This document shows positions 45,504 to 55,330 of a stretch of DNA of 64,000 nt, in pieces. A program made the translations under genes and the position numbers. Below the pieces are notes generated by a model. That model was not told where the DNA came from. It did no database searches and saw nothing but the letters and a program-made list of their open reading frames with translations. Each line of letters begins with the position of its first letter. The stretch's first letter is position 1. The DNA is from Yponomeuta sedellus (Eukaryota; Arthropoda; Insecta; Lepidoptera; Yponomeutidae): contig OW203725.1 of NCBI GenBank assembly GCA_934045075.1, positions 21,177,214-21,241,213 on the forward strand. Direction: 5' to 3'.

Positions 45504-45779
45504 ATAAATAGGAAACACAATAAATAAATACGTAACCTAAGCTGGGCAGTGAATCGTCATCACACTAACCGCGTAAGGCACACGGAAATTTAAAGTGTAA
45601 GGGTCTTTATCGGGTTGACCGTAAAGGTGAATTGAAGCCACAAATTCACTTTCGGCCGAGTAATGGACCTATAAATTTTCTCGACTGTTCGCTACTATTC
45701 GATTAACCAAACTGGAACCTTATTTATTGCAAATGCCTAGTAGGTAAATGTAGATAGGTTATTATTCTATTTTTTTTTA
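45504..45779. other. unannotated sequence
   Basis: No feature is supportable. Confidence 0.4.
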
Positions 45780-46233
45780 TGTAGCGTATATACGACCCAC
45801 TGCAGACCATATGCAACTCTAACTCTATCCTCAACGACCCCAACACTCCTCAATATCTTAAGACTCAATTTGCTTTTTTATCTTGCACACATAGCAGAGA
45901 ACTCCGTTCCTCCCAAAATCTTCTTCTTTATACACCCTCTCACCATACTGGTTTCATCTCTAGCTCTTTCTGCGTCTCAGTCGTTCGTCTCTGGAACGCC
46001 CTGCCTGATAATATCCGTAAAGCCCCATCTCGAAATTCTTTCAAGGCTCTTGCCCGGGAACACTTTCTCGAGAAGTGCTACCCCAAACTCCCTTAGCCAC
46101 TCCTTATGTGAAGAGTCTTTCCGATGTATGTCCTCCCTATTCATTATATTTAGATTTCATATGTATGGTAATTTATATGGTATTCCTTGTCTCTTACAGT
46201 GTGTACATATCATATGTATTTTATAGTGATGTT

Positions 46234-46316
<83 letters not shown>

Positions 46317-46563
46317 ATGTAATGTGATGAGTATGTATATATATATATTTATTTATATACTATTATTTTAATATATACGTTTAGTGTATTATATGTGTAA
46401 GTATATAATAATGTGGAAGGTTGTCTTTTTCCTTTTTTTTTTTTGCACGCCTGCCAAGTTTTCGTTCTACCTCCTGCGGTTGACTGGTAAAAAATGCTTA
46501 TGGCATTAAGTTCGCCGCATTGTACAATTTTTTGGTGCAATAAAGTATTAATAATAATAATAA
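45780..46563 (+). pseudogene. 5'-truncated LINE: RT C-terminus plus 3' UTR
   Basis: A frame ending at about 46095 reads VVRLWNALPDNIRKAP, then SFKALAREHFLEKCY. This is the conserved 'R.WN.LP..IR....FK...' C-terminus of jockey/CR1-type LINEs, and a frame break precedes it. The 3' UTR contains a (TA)n run (46237-46320), CTCCTGCGGTTGACTGGTAA, and a GTGCAATAAAGTATTAATAA end with short (TAA)n. Confidence 0.7.
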
Positions 46564-46564
46564 T

Positions 46565-46735
46565 ATGCCTTCTCTCAGAAAGAGAGAGTATGGGCTTATT
46601 CAACACAATTGGCCACCGCGGATTGGCAATTTCAAGTGCTGTGGTATTTGAACACCTCAGGCACGCAGGTTTCCTCACTGTGTCCTTCGCAATTAGCAAG
46701 TGGTTTTGCTACTATAACTTAAGGATTTTTTTTTC
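46565..46735 (-). mobile_element. SINE family C, inverted
   Basis: CACCGCGGATTGGCAATTTC, TTTGAACACCTCAGGCACGC, CAGGTTTCCTCACTGTGTCC. Confidence 0.65.
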
Positions 46736-46779
46736 TATAAGTGACGTTAGTTTGATTGGCAAGGTTGCTTTTTCACCTG

Positions 46780-47090
46780 CTGAGTGCTTAGTGCGAGTTT
46801 TTTAACTACTCGATCGCGTTAACGTACACTCATATTTCTATGGCATCGAGGAAGCGCCACCTAGCGACAAGTATGGAAATTAAAATTGCTGAGTGCGACT
46901 TGTAATGGTTTAAGTTGAGAAGTGAACACGTTTACCCGCCAAAACACGAATAAACGCGAGTGCGAGTTGTACTGTGACAGCGTTTTGCCAGTTCGAACGG
47001 TTAACTTACTCATACTCACTACTCGATGCTCGATTAACGCGGTAGTAAAGTTATTCGATGGGATCTGTCAAACTCGCACTAAGCACTCTG
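46780..47090 (-). mobile_element. 311-bp inverted-repeat MITE, copy 2
   Basis: Same TIRs and the same length as copy 1, in opposite orientation. Confidence 0.85.
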
Positions 47091-47705
47091 GAACATTGTT
47101 AATTTATTCCAAATGCTACGATGAACGAACGTATGATGGAACGATTTGTGGCGTTAAAATGTCAGATTTTGACAGTAAATATACTAGAAATCCACGACTT
47201 ATGACATTATTTTTTTATGAGGACCTTTTTATATCTTTACACAGGTGTGTCAATATACTCACCAGACACCAGACAGATACTCGCCTCACTCCATTAAATG
47301 TTTGATTATTTCACTCCTATTTTGAAAACATATCGCGCATCTCAAAGGTGCCAAAGGAGAAAAAGTTTAATTACATACTTACTACGCGTCGGAAATGTAC
47401 AGTCACCTCGCTTCCCCAAACCAGTGCACGTCTCACTTTACCTCCGGGGGGCCAGTCTCTAAAAGCAAAGTCGTTTTTAATAGAATCATATTAGTACGGT
47501 AATGATTGTCTCATTGACATTATAGGTAACCAATCACATTACAGTGGTGTAACAAGTGCAACTTGGCGTTTCGCCGGTCGATCTCCATCGCGAGAGATGC
47601 TGATTTAATTTACACGCGTTGTACCATTCGCATGAAATTGTACTGTTAGTGCTTAGAGACTACGAAATAGAGGCATATAACAACTGTTGTAGTGTTTATA
47701 TGATA
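47091..47705. other. unannotated sequence
   Basis: No feature is supportable. Confidence 0.4.
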
Positions 47706-48050
47706 TGATATCAACCCTTTGTATGTCCCCACTGCTGGGGCACGGGTCCCTTCCTGCATCGCAGGAATGTTAGGCCACATTTCATCATGGGGGCCAAATC
47801 CGGTTTGGTGGGGGATTGTTAGACAGCAGCACTGTCAGAATTTATGAAGTCGCCCATAAGGCCTCTGACATCGCTTCCCGACTGCTATTACATGACGGCC
47901 GGCACCAACAGCTTAGCGTGCCTTGCGAAGTACGGAAGCGCTCCAAAAAAATGCCACTAGCGGTAGTCACGGGACCCAACTAGCATCTGACCGCGGCTGT
48001 TGCTATATAAATATTGATTCCAATCACTCGTTCCACTAGGCCACGAGTGT
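47706..48050 (-). mobile_element. 5S-derived SINE, diverged full length
   Basis: From GATATCAACCCTTTGTATGT to CACTCGTTCCACTAGGCCAC; the box-C region is partly deleted. Confidence 0.7.
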
Positions 48051-48109
48051 TTATTATAATTCTGTTAAAACTTTGTGTGTATTATTATAATTATAAGAAT
48101 GAAAGCCAG

Positions 48110-48245
48110 CTAAGCTGTCAAGACGGTATATCTAAAAAACAATGTCCCAGGAACTGCAGTGTCCGAGTGGTCACTTGACTAATCTAGTGTGAGTGAAGAA
48201 TGCCACTGGTTGCTGTATAAATCATCTTATTACATAGATACAAAT
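48110..48245 (+). repeat. interspersed repeat family D, partial
   Basis: CAATGTCCCAGGAACTGCAG..TGTATAAATCATCTTATTAC. Confidence 0.6.
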
Positions 48246-49435
48246 TATTAGACTGAGCGTGTAGTCTAAGGACGAGTCGCGTCCGTAGTAGATAGATGAA
48301 TCTTTCTTGGATCCCAGTAATAGTATTACCACGGGACTACGACGGGGGTAAAGTGTGAATATGGGGACGATGGAGTGAAGTGCGAAGATATTTCCGACGG
48401 GTAGTACGCCCCGGACAGCGTATGTTAAATGAGTTGCCCTCGGTCTATCTTAAGATTGATGATAAACTGTGATTTGATGATTCTAAGAATTTTAGATTAG
48501 ACACCTCGTTGCACGTAATACATAGTGACAGCAAATAAAATTTCAAAATGTTTAAAGATATTATGTGCGTTACTTAATACCTAACTATAGGTACTTGCAA
48601 TCTTTCTCGTTTATATATACTTGTTGTTTTCTTTCCAAATTTTCATACTACTATATTATTGATTCCTTAATTTATGTTCATGCCACCTACTGACTAAATT
48701 TTTAATACCTAAGCGATGATATTGCCAATTTTGTGGCATTACTTAGATATACGAAATCTTCTAGCTATGCAATAAGAAGTTATCTAGTTTAGTTTTTTTA
48801 AATTTGTTCGTTAGCACGGGTTAGTGCATTAAAAATTAAAATAGTATAAGAAGTTATCTATGAAACAAAACCGTTAGCGAGTCGTCGATTGTATAATTTG
48901 TAATAAATTGAGTGCGAGCCGTTGACAGAAGAACATTTTGAATTAAGCCGGTAGAACGCAATGGATAGTGGAACATTTGTACAAGACGACGCGCAATCGA
49001 TAGTGGAAAATTAAATGTTCGAAAAGTTTTACAGGTGACAATATAAAAGTTACCCGTCAACCATCAACATCCATATGGCTCGCTGCAGGTTTGTTTATAT
49101 CGTCACTGCTTGTAAACCTTAACATTTAATAGTCCACTTGATTGCTTGGCGTCGGCTTATTACAAAATAATGTTCTCAAAATTCTTCGTCAACTGTCATC
49201 ACATGGCTCGCTACCGGTTATTAAAATTTGTCATAAACCAGGAGTGAGTTATGTGGAAGATGGATGATAGTTGACTTGTGTTGGCGACAAACCTTTTTAT
49301 TATTTAGTTTTTTTTTAAAGATATTATTTTTAATACATATTGTCAGTTTTTAAATTTAGTTCAAGTTCATATTATGTCAATGTCTAGTGTCAAGTAAACA
49401 GTTTGTTTGCAGTATTGCAGATCCAAAGTTTTTTT
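48246..49435. other. unannotated; one repeat arm
   Basis: An arm of the tRNA-like element (GTTAGCACGGGTTAGTGCAT) is at 48795-48845. A TATAAAAG at 49042 precedes a short Met frame, but no supporting exon follows. Confidence 0.4.
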
Positions 49436-49802
49436 GAAGCACTCGTGTCCTAGGGGAACCGAGCAATTGAAATCAGTCTCTTGGGTTAAGCAACAACAGG
49501 CGCAGTCAGGTGCTGGATGGGTGGTATTGCCTTGACTACTGCTAGTGGCATTTTTTCCGAGCGCTTCCGTTCTTCGCAAGGCACGTTAAGCCGTTGGTGC
49601 CGGCTGTCATCTAATGGCAGTCGTTAAACTATGTCAGAGGCCTTATAGGTGGCTTGATAACTTCTGACAGTAAGGCTCGCGACTATCTTACAATCCTCCA
49701 CCAACCCCGACTTGGCCCCCATGGTGGAATATAGCTTAACCTTCCTGCTATGATGGAAGAGACCCGTGCCCCAGCAGTGGGGCCATACAAGGGTTAATAT
49801 CG
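49436..49802 (+). mobile_element. 5S-derived SINE, full length
   Basis: GAAGCACTCGTGTCCTAGGG, GTTAAGCAACAACAGGCGCA, CATACAAGGGTTAATATCG. It lies 230 bp upstream of the first host exon. Confidence 0.8.
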
Positions 49803-50035
49803 ATTTATTTTTTTTGGAAAAGAAAAGTAATACCGCCTATACGGTGCTCAACACCGAGTAATGTTAATATTGTCACTGCCTGTCAAAAATCGCTTCCCCG
49901 CCCGATATCACTAATAAGATTGTAGGCACCGTAGAAGCTAGAATTTTTTATGACTGTGATAATAACGATGAGACCCGTTAAATTTTACAAGTTAGTGTGA
50001 TTAAAAAGTAAACAATATATTTTTTTTCTTTACAG

Positions 50036-50125
50036 AGGAGACGGCGTTGAAACCTGTCAAAAACAATTCAACTGCGGACAAAACAGAAGAGGATACCAAA
50101 GTGGCTTCCGCCAACATGATAGTCG
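50036..50125 (+). CDS. single-pass membrane protein, antepenultimate known exon (stalk)
   Basis: 90-bp exon between a strong acceptor (TTTTTTTCTTTACAG) and donor GTGAGT. It encodes ETALKPVKNNSTADKTEE, then DTKVASANMIV. It is Ser/Thr/Lys-rich with overlapping N-glycosylation sequons (NNS, NST), as expected of an extracellular or luminal stalk. It starts with two bases of a split codon and leaves one base. The next exon (58481) begins with two bases, restoring an Asp, and the last exon (59805) fits the following phase. This three-exon phase agreement, with conserved splice signals and an uninterrupted frame, is the main evidence for a real host gene. No upstream exon or signal peptide was identified, so the N-terminus lies elsewhere or was missed. 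The family was not recognised. Confidence 0.85.
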
Positions 50126-50673
50126 GTGAGTGATATTTTTTTTTTCACTAAAAGCCCAGTTTCAGTTCACATAATTTTATTTCCGAAATTTTTATATATG
50201 TAGGGTCTCTGCTAAGCGAATTTTAGTAAGGAATATGTCATGGTCCTTCCTACCCAAGGGTCTCAAAGAAATCTTACTCTAAAATTTTCGAGATTGTTCT
50301 TTTCCAGCCTAAGTACTTACTCCAATATTATATCCGTTCAAGTATTTATTTTTAAAACATAGTTACTCTAAAACACTGTTCAAAGTCTGGAAGTGTGTTG
50401 TCTAGATATTTTGTGGTCTGTATTTAGGAGTCTGTATTTTCCTTTACCACAGACTATTTAATACATACTACATACTATTGAGCGTTCACATTAACTTGAC
50501 GCGTAAGAGAATTGGTAGCACTGATTGCTCAGTCGCCATTTTGCTTTCGGTGCGATCGGTTACCAACTATTACACTTTGTTGTCTTATCGTCGAGCTGCA
50601 ACAGCAGCAGGATAAAAAAAGATGAAAAAATTGGAAAAACGAAACAGATTTTCGACACTGGCTGTACATATCA
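50126..50673. other. intron sequence, no feature
   Basis: Start of the long intron. No repeat is recognised here. Confidence 0.5.
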
Positions 50674-50795
50674 GGCTCAGAAACATCAGGGAATGGAAAT
50701 TCCCTGATGTTTCTGAGCCACGAATTTCTTCTTCTCCCAACACACCTTTATAAATCATAATTTGTTAAGACCTGTCTTAACAAATTAAGATTTAT
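50674..50795. repeat. two adjacent hairpins
   Basis: 50674-50719: perfect 20-bp arms GGCTCAGAAACATCAGGGAA with a 6-base loop. 50749-50795: 23-bp arms (TATAAATC.TAATTTGTT type) with a 1-2 base loop and one mismatch. Confidence 0.85.
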
Positions 50796-50809
50796 AATTA
50801 TTTTAACCG

Positions 50810-50950
50810 GGTTCGAACCACCCCGGATGGGCACAAAAAAACAACCCCCGGGTCTTGGATGTTTACATGTTTGTGATGTCGTTGTCTCTGGTTCCCACGA
50901 CACAGAGTATCCTAGGGAAGAAGCAATGTTTGTACCTGTATGTAAATATT
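50810..50950 (+). mobile_element. SINE family B, head-truncated
   Basis: GGGTTCGAACCACCCCGG, GTCTTGGATGTTTACATGTT, GGTTCCCACGACACAGAGTA. Confidence 0.7.
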
Positions 50951-51218
50951 ACTTTTTAGTGGAATTGTGGCGTGCCATCAAGAACGTTTAAGGCCTGCGC
51001 AGACGAGGGACTATCCCCCGGGTACTTTTTTGTTCGTCAATATAGATATCTTATAAAATGTATCGAATAACGCACACGAAGGACTAAAAGTACCCCGTAC
51101 AAAAAGTCCCTCAAGGTACCGAGGACACCAAGAGACCGGACTGGACAAAAGTTCGGTGTTTTATTTTAAAACGCCTTTTCTTTTTTAACTTTATGTAAAT
51201 TACAACACAATGTAATCT
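50951..51218. other. intron sequence, unannotated
   Basis: Weak inverted similarity between GAGGGACTATCCCCCGGGTA and later GGTACC-type motifs; nothing firm. Confidence 0.35.
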
Positions 51219-51500
51219 CAGAGTGATTAGTGCGAGTTTGACAGATCTAATCGAATAACTTTACTACCGCGTTAATCGAGCATTGAGTAGTGAGTATAAG
51301 TAAGTTAACCGTTCGAACTGGCAAAACGCTGTCACAGTACAACTCGCACTCGCGTTTATTCGTGTTTTGGCTGGTAACATGTTCACTTCTCAACGTAAAC
51401 CATTACAACTCGCACTCAGCAATTTTAATTTCCATACTAGTCGCTAAAAGGCGCTTCCTCGATGCCATAGAAATATGAGTTTACGTTAACGCGATCGAGT
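51219..51500 (+). mobile_element. 311-bp MITE, copy 3, 3'-truncated
   Basis: Has the left TIR (CAGAGTGATTAGTGCGAG) and most of the body, ending at GCGATCGAGT. The right TIR is missing. Confidence 0.8.
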
Positions 51501-52083
51501 TATATAGCATATAGCATACGCTTCACTCAATTTCCGGGGAACGAATGACCGCACACCGTAGGCGTTGAGTCCGCGACAAGCAGGTACTCGGAGGACATTT
51601 TTCGTCTACGCAGGCCTTTATTCTTGCGTGCGATGCATGATATTGACCATTAATGTTTATTCTTTCATTCTTTTATATAGTCTGCGTGCACAAGTTTTTA
51701 AGATAGATAAGATAATTTTATTGAATCAATTTTACAAGATACACGGTACAGTAATAGGTAGGTACATATTTATTATTATGGCATAGTTGGTGTAGAATGG
51801 TGTTCACAGTAGGCAAAAAACCTGTGTTGTGAATACCAGCCACTCTCCCGAGTGTGCAACCAATTTAAGGGAAAAATACCAAAAAAAAGCAGGGTTTTCT
51901 GGAAAGCTTGGAAAATTAGGATCGTTTTAACGATCAGTAGTAATAGGCTGGTAGGATATCGCCCATATAAGAACTCGTTTGGCGAACGTGTTGTATACCT
52001 ATGTATGAGAAAAACATGAAAATGTTACTAGCAAAACATTTTTATTTTTATTTGGAAAATTATGTAAAATAACAAAATTATTA
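51501..52083. other. unannotated flank of the piggyBac-like gene
   Basis: Includes the palindrome GATCGTTTTAACGATC (51920-51935) containing TTAA, a possible element edge. Matching TIRs were not found. Confidence 0.4.
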
Positions 52084-53488
52084 TTAGGTAGGTACGTATA
52101 CAGTGTGGTATGTATTGAAACATGTTTTTGGGTGCAAATGGATCTCACATTTTTGACAAGTAAAGTTTGTATTCTTTTTGCAAAGCGCACATCGAAGCTG
52201 AGAGTTTCCGTACACTATTAGGTGATCAATTCTGTCAAAGCGACAATTTTCCCGATAGTTTCTAGGCGAGGGACACGGACCGCGCTTTTCACTTTTTTTA
52301 TGTGTTTCTAAGATACTCCTGGCTATAGTTCTTCGGAATGTAAGATGATCGTACTCTCCTCCATTACTTTTATAAAGTTGCCATGCATTGTGAGTGGCCA
52401 TGTCCAAACAGTGGCATAATAATGAAAAACACCATTTCTTGCCACGGATAGATGTACGATATAGACCTATGTTTTGGTCGGACCTATCAACACCTCCCAT
52501 ATTTTCGTTGTAGCTTTTTATTATTGCAGGCTGATCAACGAATACATACTTTTTCTGCTGCTGCGAGAAACGTCTAACTTTATGTATGGGTTCAATGATA
52601 TCGGAATTGGACGCAACTGTTACTGCATTATTATCATTCCACTTGCAAACTAAAATATTTGCTGGGTGGCTAGACCGGTACATGAAGGTGCCTCTGTCTG
52701 TCTTTTTGAACTCTTTATTGGAGGGCAAAGAGCACTTTTTTGTACGGTCTTCACGAATTGTTCCAGTGGCCTTGAGACCTCTGTTGCTCAATTCGTGAAA
52801 AAGCGAAATAGAGGAGAAAAAATTATCGAAAAACAGGTGACAAGGTGCACCTGGGTGACGAAATTGTAGATGATCAGCAAAACGCAAAATCACACCAGCT
52901 CCAACCAAGGCTTCTTGGGTGGTTCGACTTCTTTTTGCTAAAGGCACACTATCCGAATCACTGTCTGAATCAATGTCCGAGGACATGTATTCTACCTCTG
53001 CATGGGCTCTTAGCTGTGAACCTAGAAAGTTATAAAATATGTAACAACAACTCAGCGTAAGAGAAATACGTCAAGATTTCTACAAAATTTATAAGATCTA
53101 TATCAAACCTGGAAGATTGGACAAAATAACATTTTCCTCATCACCAGAATCTTCATCTGTGACATCAGCATTAGCGTTATCTGGTGGCAATATATTTATC
53201 TTTCTTGGAACTGGGGCTTCAACGTCTAATTGCTCCAATTCGTCAATGATTTCATTCAGAGACAATGGCTTGTTACACCTTGGTCTGGAAATACAAAATG
53301 CATCCCCATATTACTACTGATCTTTATAACGATCATGAAAGTTATCATCATATCTCATTATAAAAAGGAAGGCAATTATGCAATATTATGGCATGGGGTT
53401 ACTTTATGGGTTATATATTTGTCAATAACAAACACTAAGTTTATTATATTCAAAGACAAATTTATCAAAACTTACCTTTTGAAGACAT
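52084..53488 (-). pseudogene. piggyBac-like transposase, multi-exon, internally deleted
   Basis: Exon at 53109-53284: acidic N-terminus (LSLNEIIDELEQLD, DEDSGDEEN). Intron 53022-53108 (GT..AG) is followed by the exon 53021-52084 in frame. The second exon has HLFFDNFFSSISLFHEL (catalytic Asp equivalent to D346), NENMGGVDRSDQN (equivalents of D447/D450), and a C-terminal cysteine-rich domain (CALCKK, CQKCEIHLHPKTC). The core segment with the first catalytic Asp is absent: acidic linker joins directly to GVILRFADHL, so about 200 residues are missing compared with the usual length near 580. A tiny first exon at 53476-53488 (Met-Ser-Ser-Lys, donor GTAAGT) is plausible but is one base out of phase with the next, so either it is wrong or the copy is frameshifted. 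Confidence 0.85.
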
Positions 53489-53677
53489 GACAAATGTTTA
53501 TTCAACTTGTACTAGGTAAACCACAAATTCACTTCAAAATAACACTTATTTGTTTATTATGACTATGCTAAAACACCGTCAGACGATCACTGCGACAATT
53601 GAATAACAATAAGTGAACGTTTTCCGTTAGTTAACATTTTTAAATCGAGGGTACTTTTGATACATTATTTTGATCTT
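53489..53677. other. junction between piggyBac-like and RT relics
   Basis: Contains ACCGTCAGACGAT (53576-53588), whose exact inverse is at 54498-54510, and TTAA sites at 53632 and 53678. Confidence 0.45.
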
Positions 53678-54476
53678 TTAACGATCGGTCGCTGTAAACA
53701 GGTTAATTTTAACTCGTTGTTCCCTATCCATTAGATAATCCCTATAAATATTTACTCCACGAATACCCATCCTCTCCATTTTCTCCACAAGGATGGGGAT
53801 AGAGACCGTATCGAAGGCCTTTTTCAAGTCCAAGAATATTGATAAACATTTTGACTTTTTATCTAAACTCGTTGAAACTCTCTGCATTAATTGTGAAACG
53901 GCATCCTCAGTGGACAAGCCTGATCTGAAGCCAAACTGGGCTGAGGAAATTAAGTTATTTTCTTCTAAAAAATTAACAAGCCTGTTGTTCAGAATTTTTT
54001 CCAGGATTTTGGAGAGAGCAGGGAGAACTGAAATTGGCCTATAGTTATTCACACTATCTCTATCTCCATCCTTGTAGATTGGATGTATGAGAGATCTTTT
54101 TAAAATTTTGGGAAAGATACCACAATCGAAACAAAGATTGCAAATTTTTGTTATTATCGGCACAAGAGTTTTACTACCCTGTTTTATGAGTAGAGAAGGA
54201 ATATCATCCCAACCCTTTGCGCAGTCAGTTTTGAGATTTTTTATGGTTCGTTCCATCTCAGAATCGGTGACATTAAGCAGAGCAAAAGATTTATCCAAAA
54301 ATGGTGGTAAGCAGTAAGTAGCAGATTTAAAAGAGGGTAAGCGATTATTTGAGATGTTTTGGGCTAATTGTTCTCCTATTGTTCCAAAAAAGTTATTAAT
54401 TTTATTTATACTTACTTGTTGTACCAAAGTTGAACCAACATTACTGCATAGCACGAGAAGAGTTTCTCTTATACTA
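53678..54476 (-). pseudogene. jockey/CR1-type reverse transcriptase, N-terminal half
   Basis: Minus-strand frame with CAKGWDDIPSLLIKQ, SLIHPIYKDGDRDSVNNYRP, SAQFGFRSGLSTEDAV and FLDLKKAFDTV, i.e. RT blocks up to motif A including its catalytic Asp. It stops soon after MGIRG..REQRVKI, before the YxDD motif. The 3' part is therefore missing, which is opposite to the usual 5' truncation of LINEs. Probably cut by a later rearrangement or insertion at the TTAA at 53678. Confidence 0.88.
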
Positions 54477-54639
54477 GGTATTTAACGTAATTAACATATC
54501 GTCTGACGGTTCGCATTTGCCCGTACCAAGTGATTTTCCTTCGATCATAATTTTCTTATCAGTTTGAAATTTCGATCATAATTTTCTTCTCATTCGGTAG
54601 ATCCTGGGTTCGAAAATCGCGGTTCAAAAAATATGTTAA
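54477..54639. other. unannotated, inverted-repeat edge
   Basis: TTAACATATCGTCTGACGGT at 54491-54510 has a piggyBac-like TTAA edge but no confirmed partner. Confidence 0.35.
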
Positions 54640-54905
54640 GCACACTTTGTGCCAAAAGGGCTACTATAACATAAAGGATTATTTAGATGACAATGAGGTC
54701 AGGAATGAAAGCCAGTACAATGTATGAGTTCTATGTTCAAAATAATTATGTAAACTATGTTAATTAAGGACTTTTGAAAAGACTAAGTTAGGAGTTTTTT
54801 TGTCCATTTTTTCTCCTAAATGATCTAGATTTTGAAATGGACACCTAGTTTGAATTGTAACGTTCATTAAGCCGCAGTTTCTGTGCTACTTTGAATAAAA
54901 CCTTT
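54640..54905 (+). repeat. LINE 3' UTR-type repeat
   Basis: GGCTACTATAACATAAAGGA to GCTACTTTGAATAAAACC; sister of 33890-34200. Confidence 0.65.
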
Positions 54906-55122
54906 TCATTCATTTCATTTCATTTCGTTTCGTTTCGTTTCGTTTCGTTTCGTTTCGTTTCGTTTCGTTTCGTTTCGTTTCGTTTCGTTTCGTTTCGTTT
55001 CGTTTCGTTTCGTTTCGTTTCGTTTCGTTTCGTTTCGTTTCGTTTCGTTTCGTTTCGTTTCGTTTCGTTTCGTTTCGTTTCGTTTCGTTTCGTTTCGTTT
55101 CGTTTCGTTTCGTTTCATTTCA
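54906..55122 (+). repeat. (TTTCG)n pentanucleotide satellite
   Basis: About 40 TTTCG units, bordered on both sides by TTTCA units. It directly follows a LINE-type 3' end. Protein frames across it are artefacts. Confidence 0.97.
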
Positions 55123-55127
55123 TAGAA

Positions 55128-55330
55128 TCCCGGCATGTACCAATGACTTTGTTTACGTACATTTGTAAAGTTATGGTAGCAATGCCACTCGTTTACCATG
55201 AAGGAATATATCGTGAGGAAACCTGAGTGATCAGACACTTAGGTTTCTTTATGATATGTTTACATAATATCTCTGCGCTTGAAATAGCCAAGCCCCGGTG
55301 GGCACGTGGGGCAGGTTAGCCCATACTCAC
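55128..55330 (+). mobile_element. SINE family C, head-truncated
   Basis: AATCCCGGCATGTACCAATG, AAGGAATATATCGTGAGGAA, ending at the GAGAAAGAGTCTGTGCC region. Confidence 0.65.

Noticed and set aside
46780..47090. Protein frame crossing the 311-bp MITE (46922-47305)
   Set aside because: The frame is not kept in the other copies, which are non-coding.
49042..49100. Alternative first exon of the host gene (TATAAAAG then a Met codon and a GT)
   Set aside because: The phase does not fit the exon at 50036 and there is no other support.
54891..55238. Phe-Val-Ser-Phe-Arg and Asn-Glu-Thr-Lys-Arg repeat proteins
   Set aside because: Translations of the (TTTCG)n satellite on either strand.
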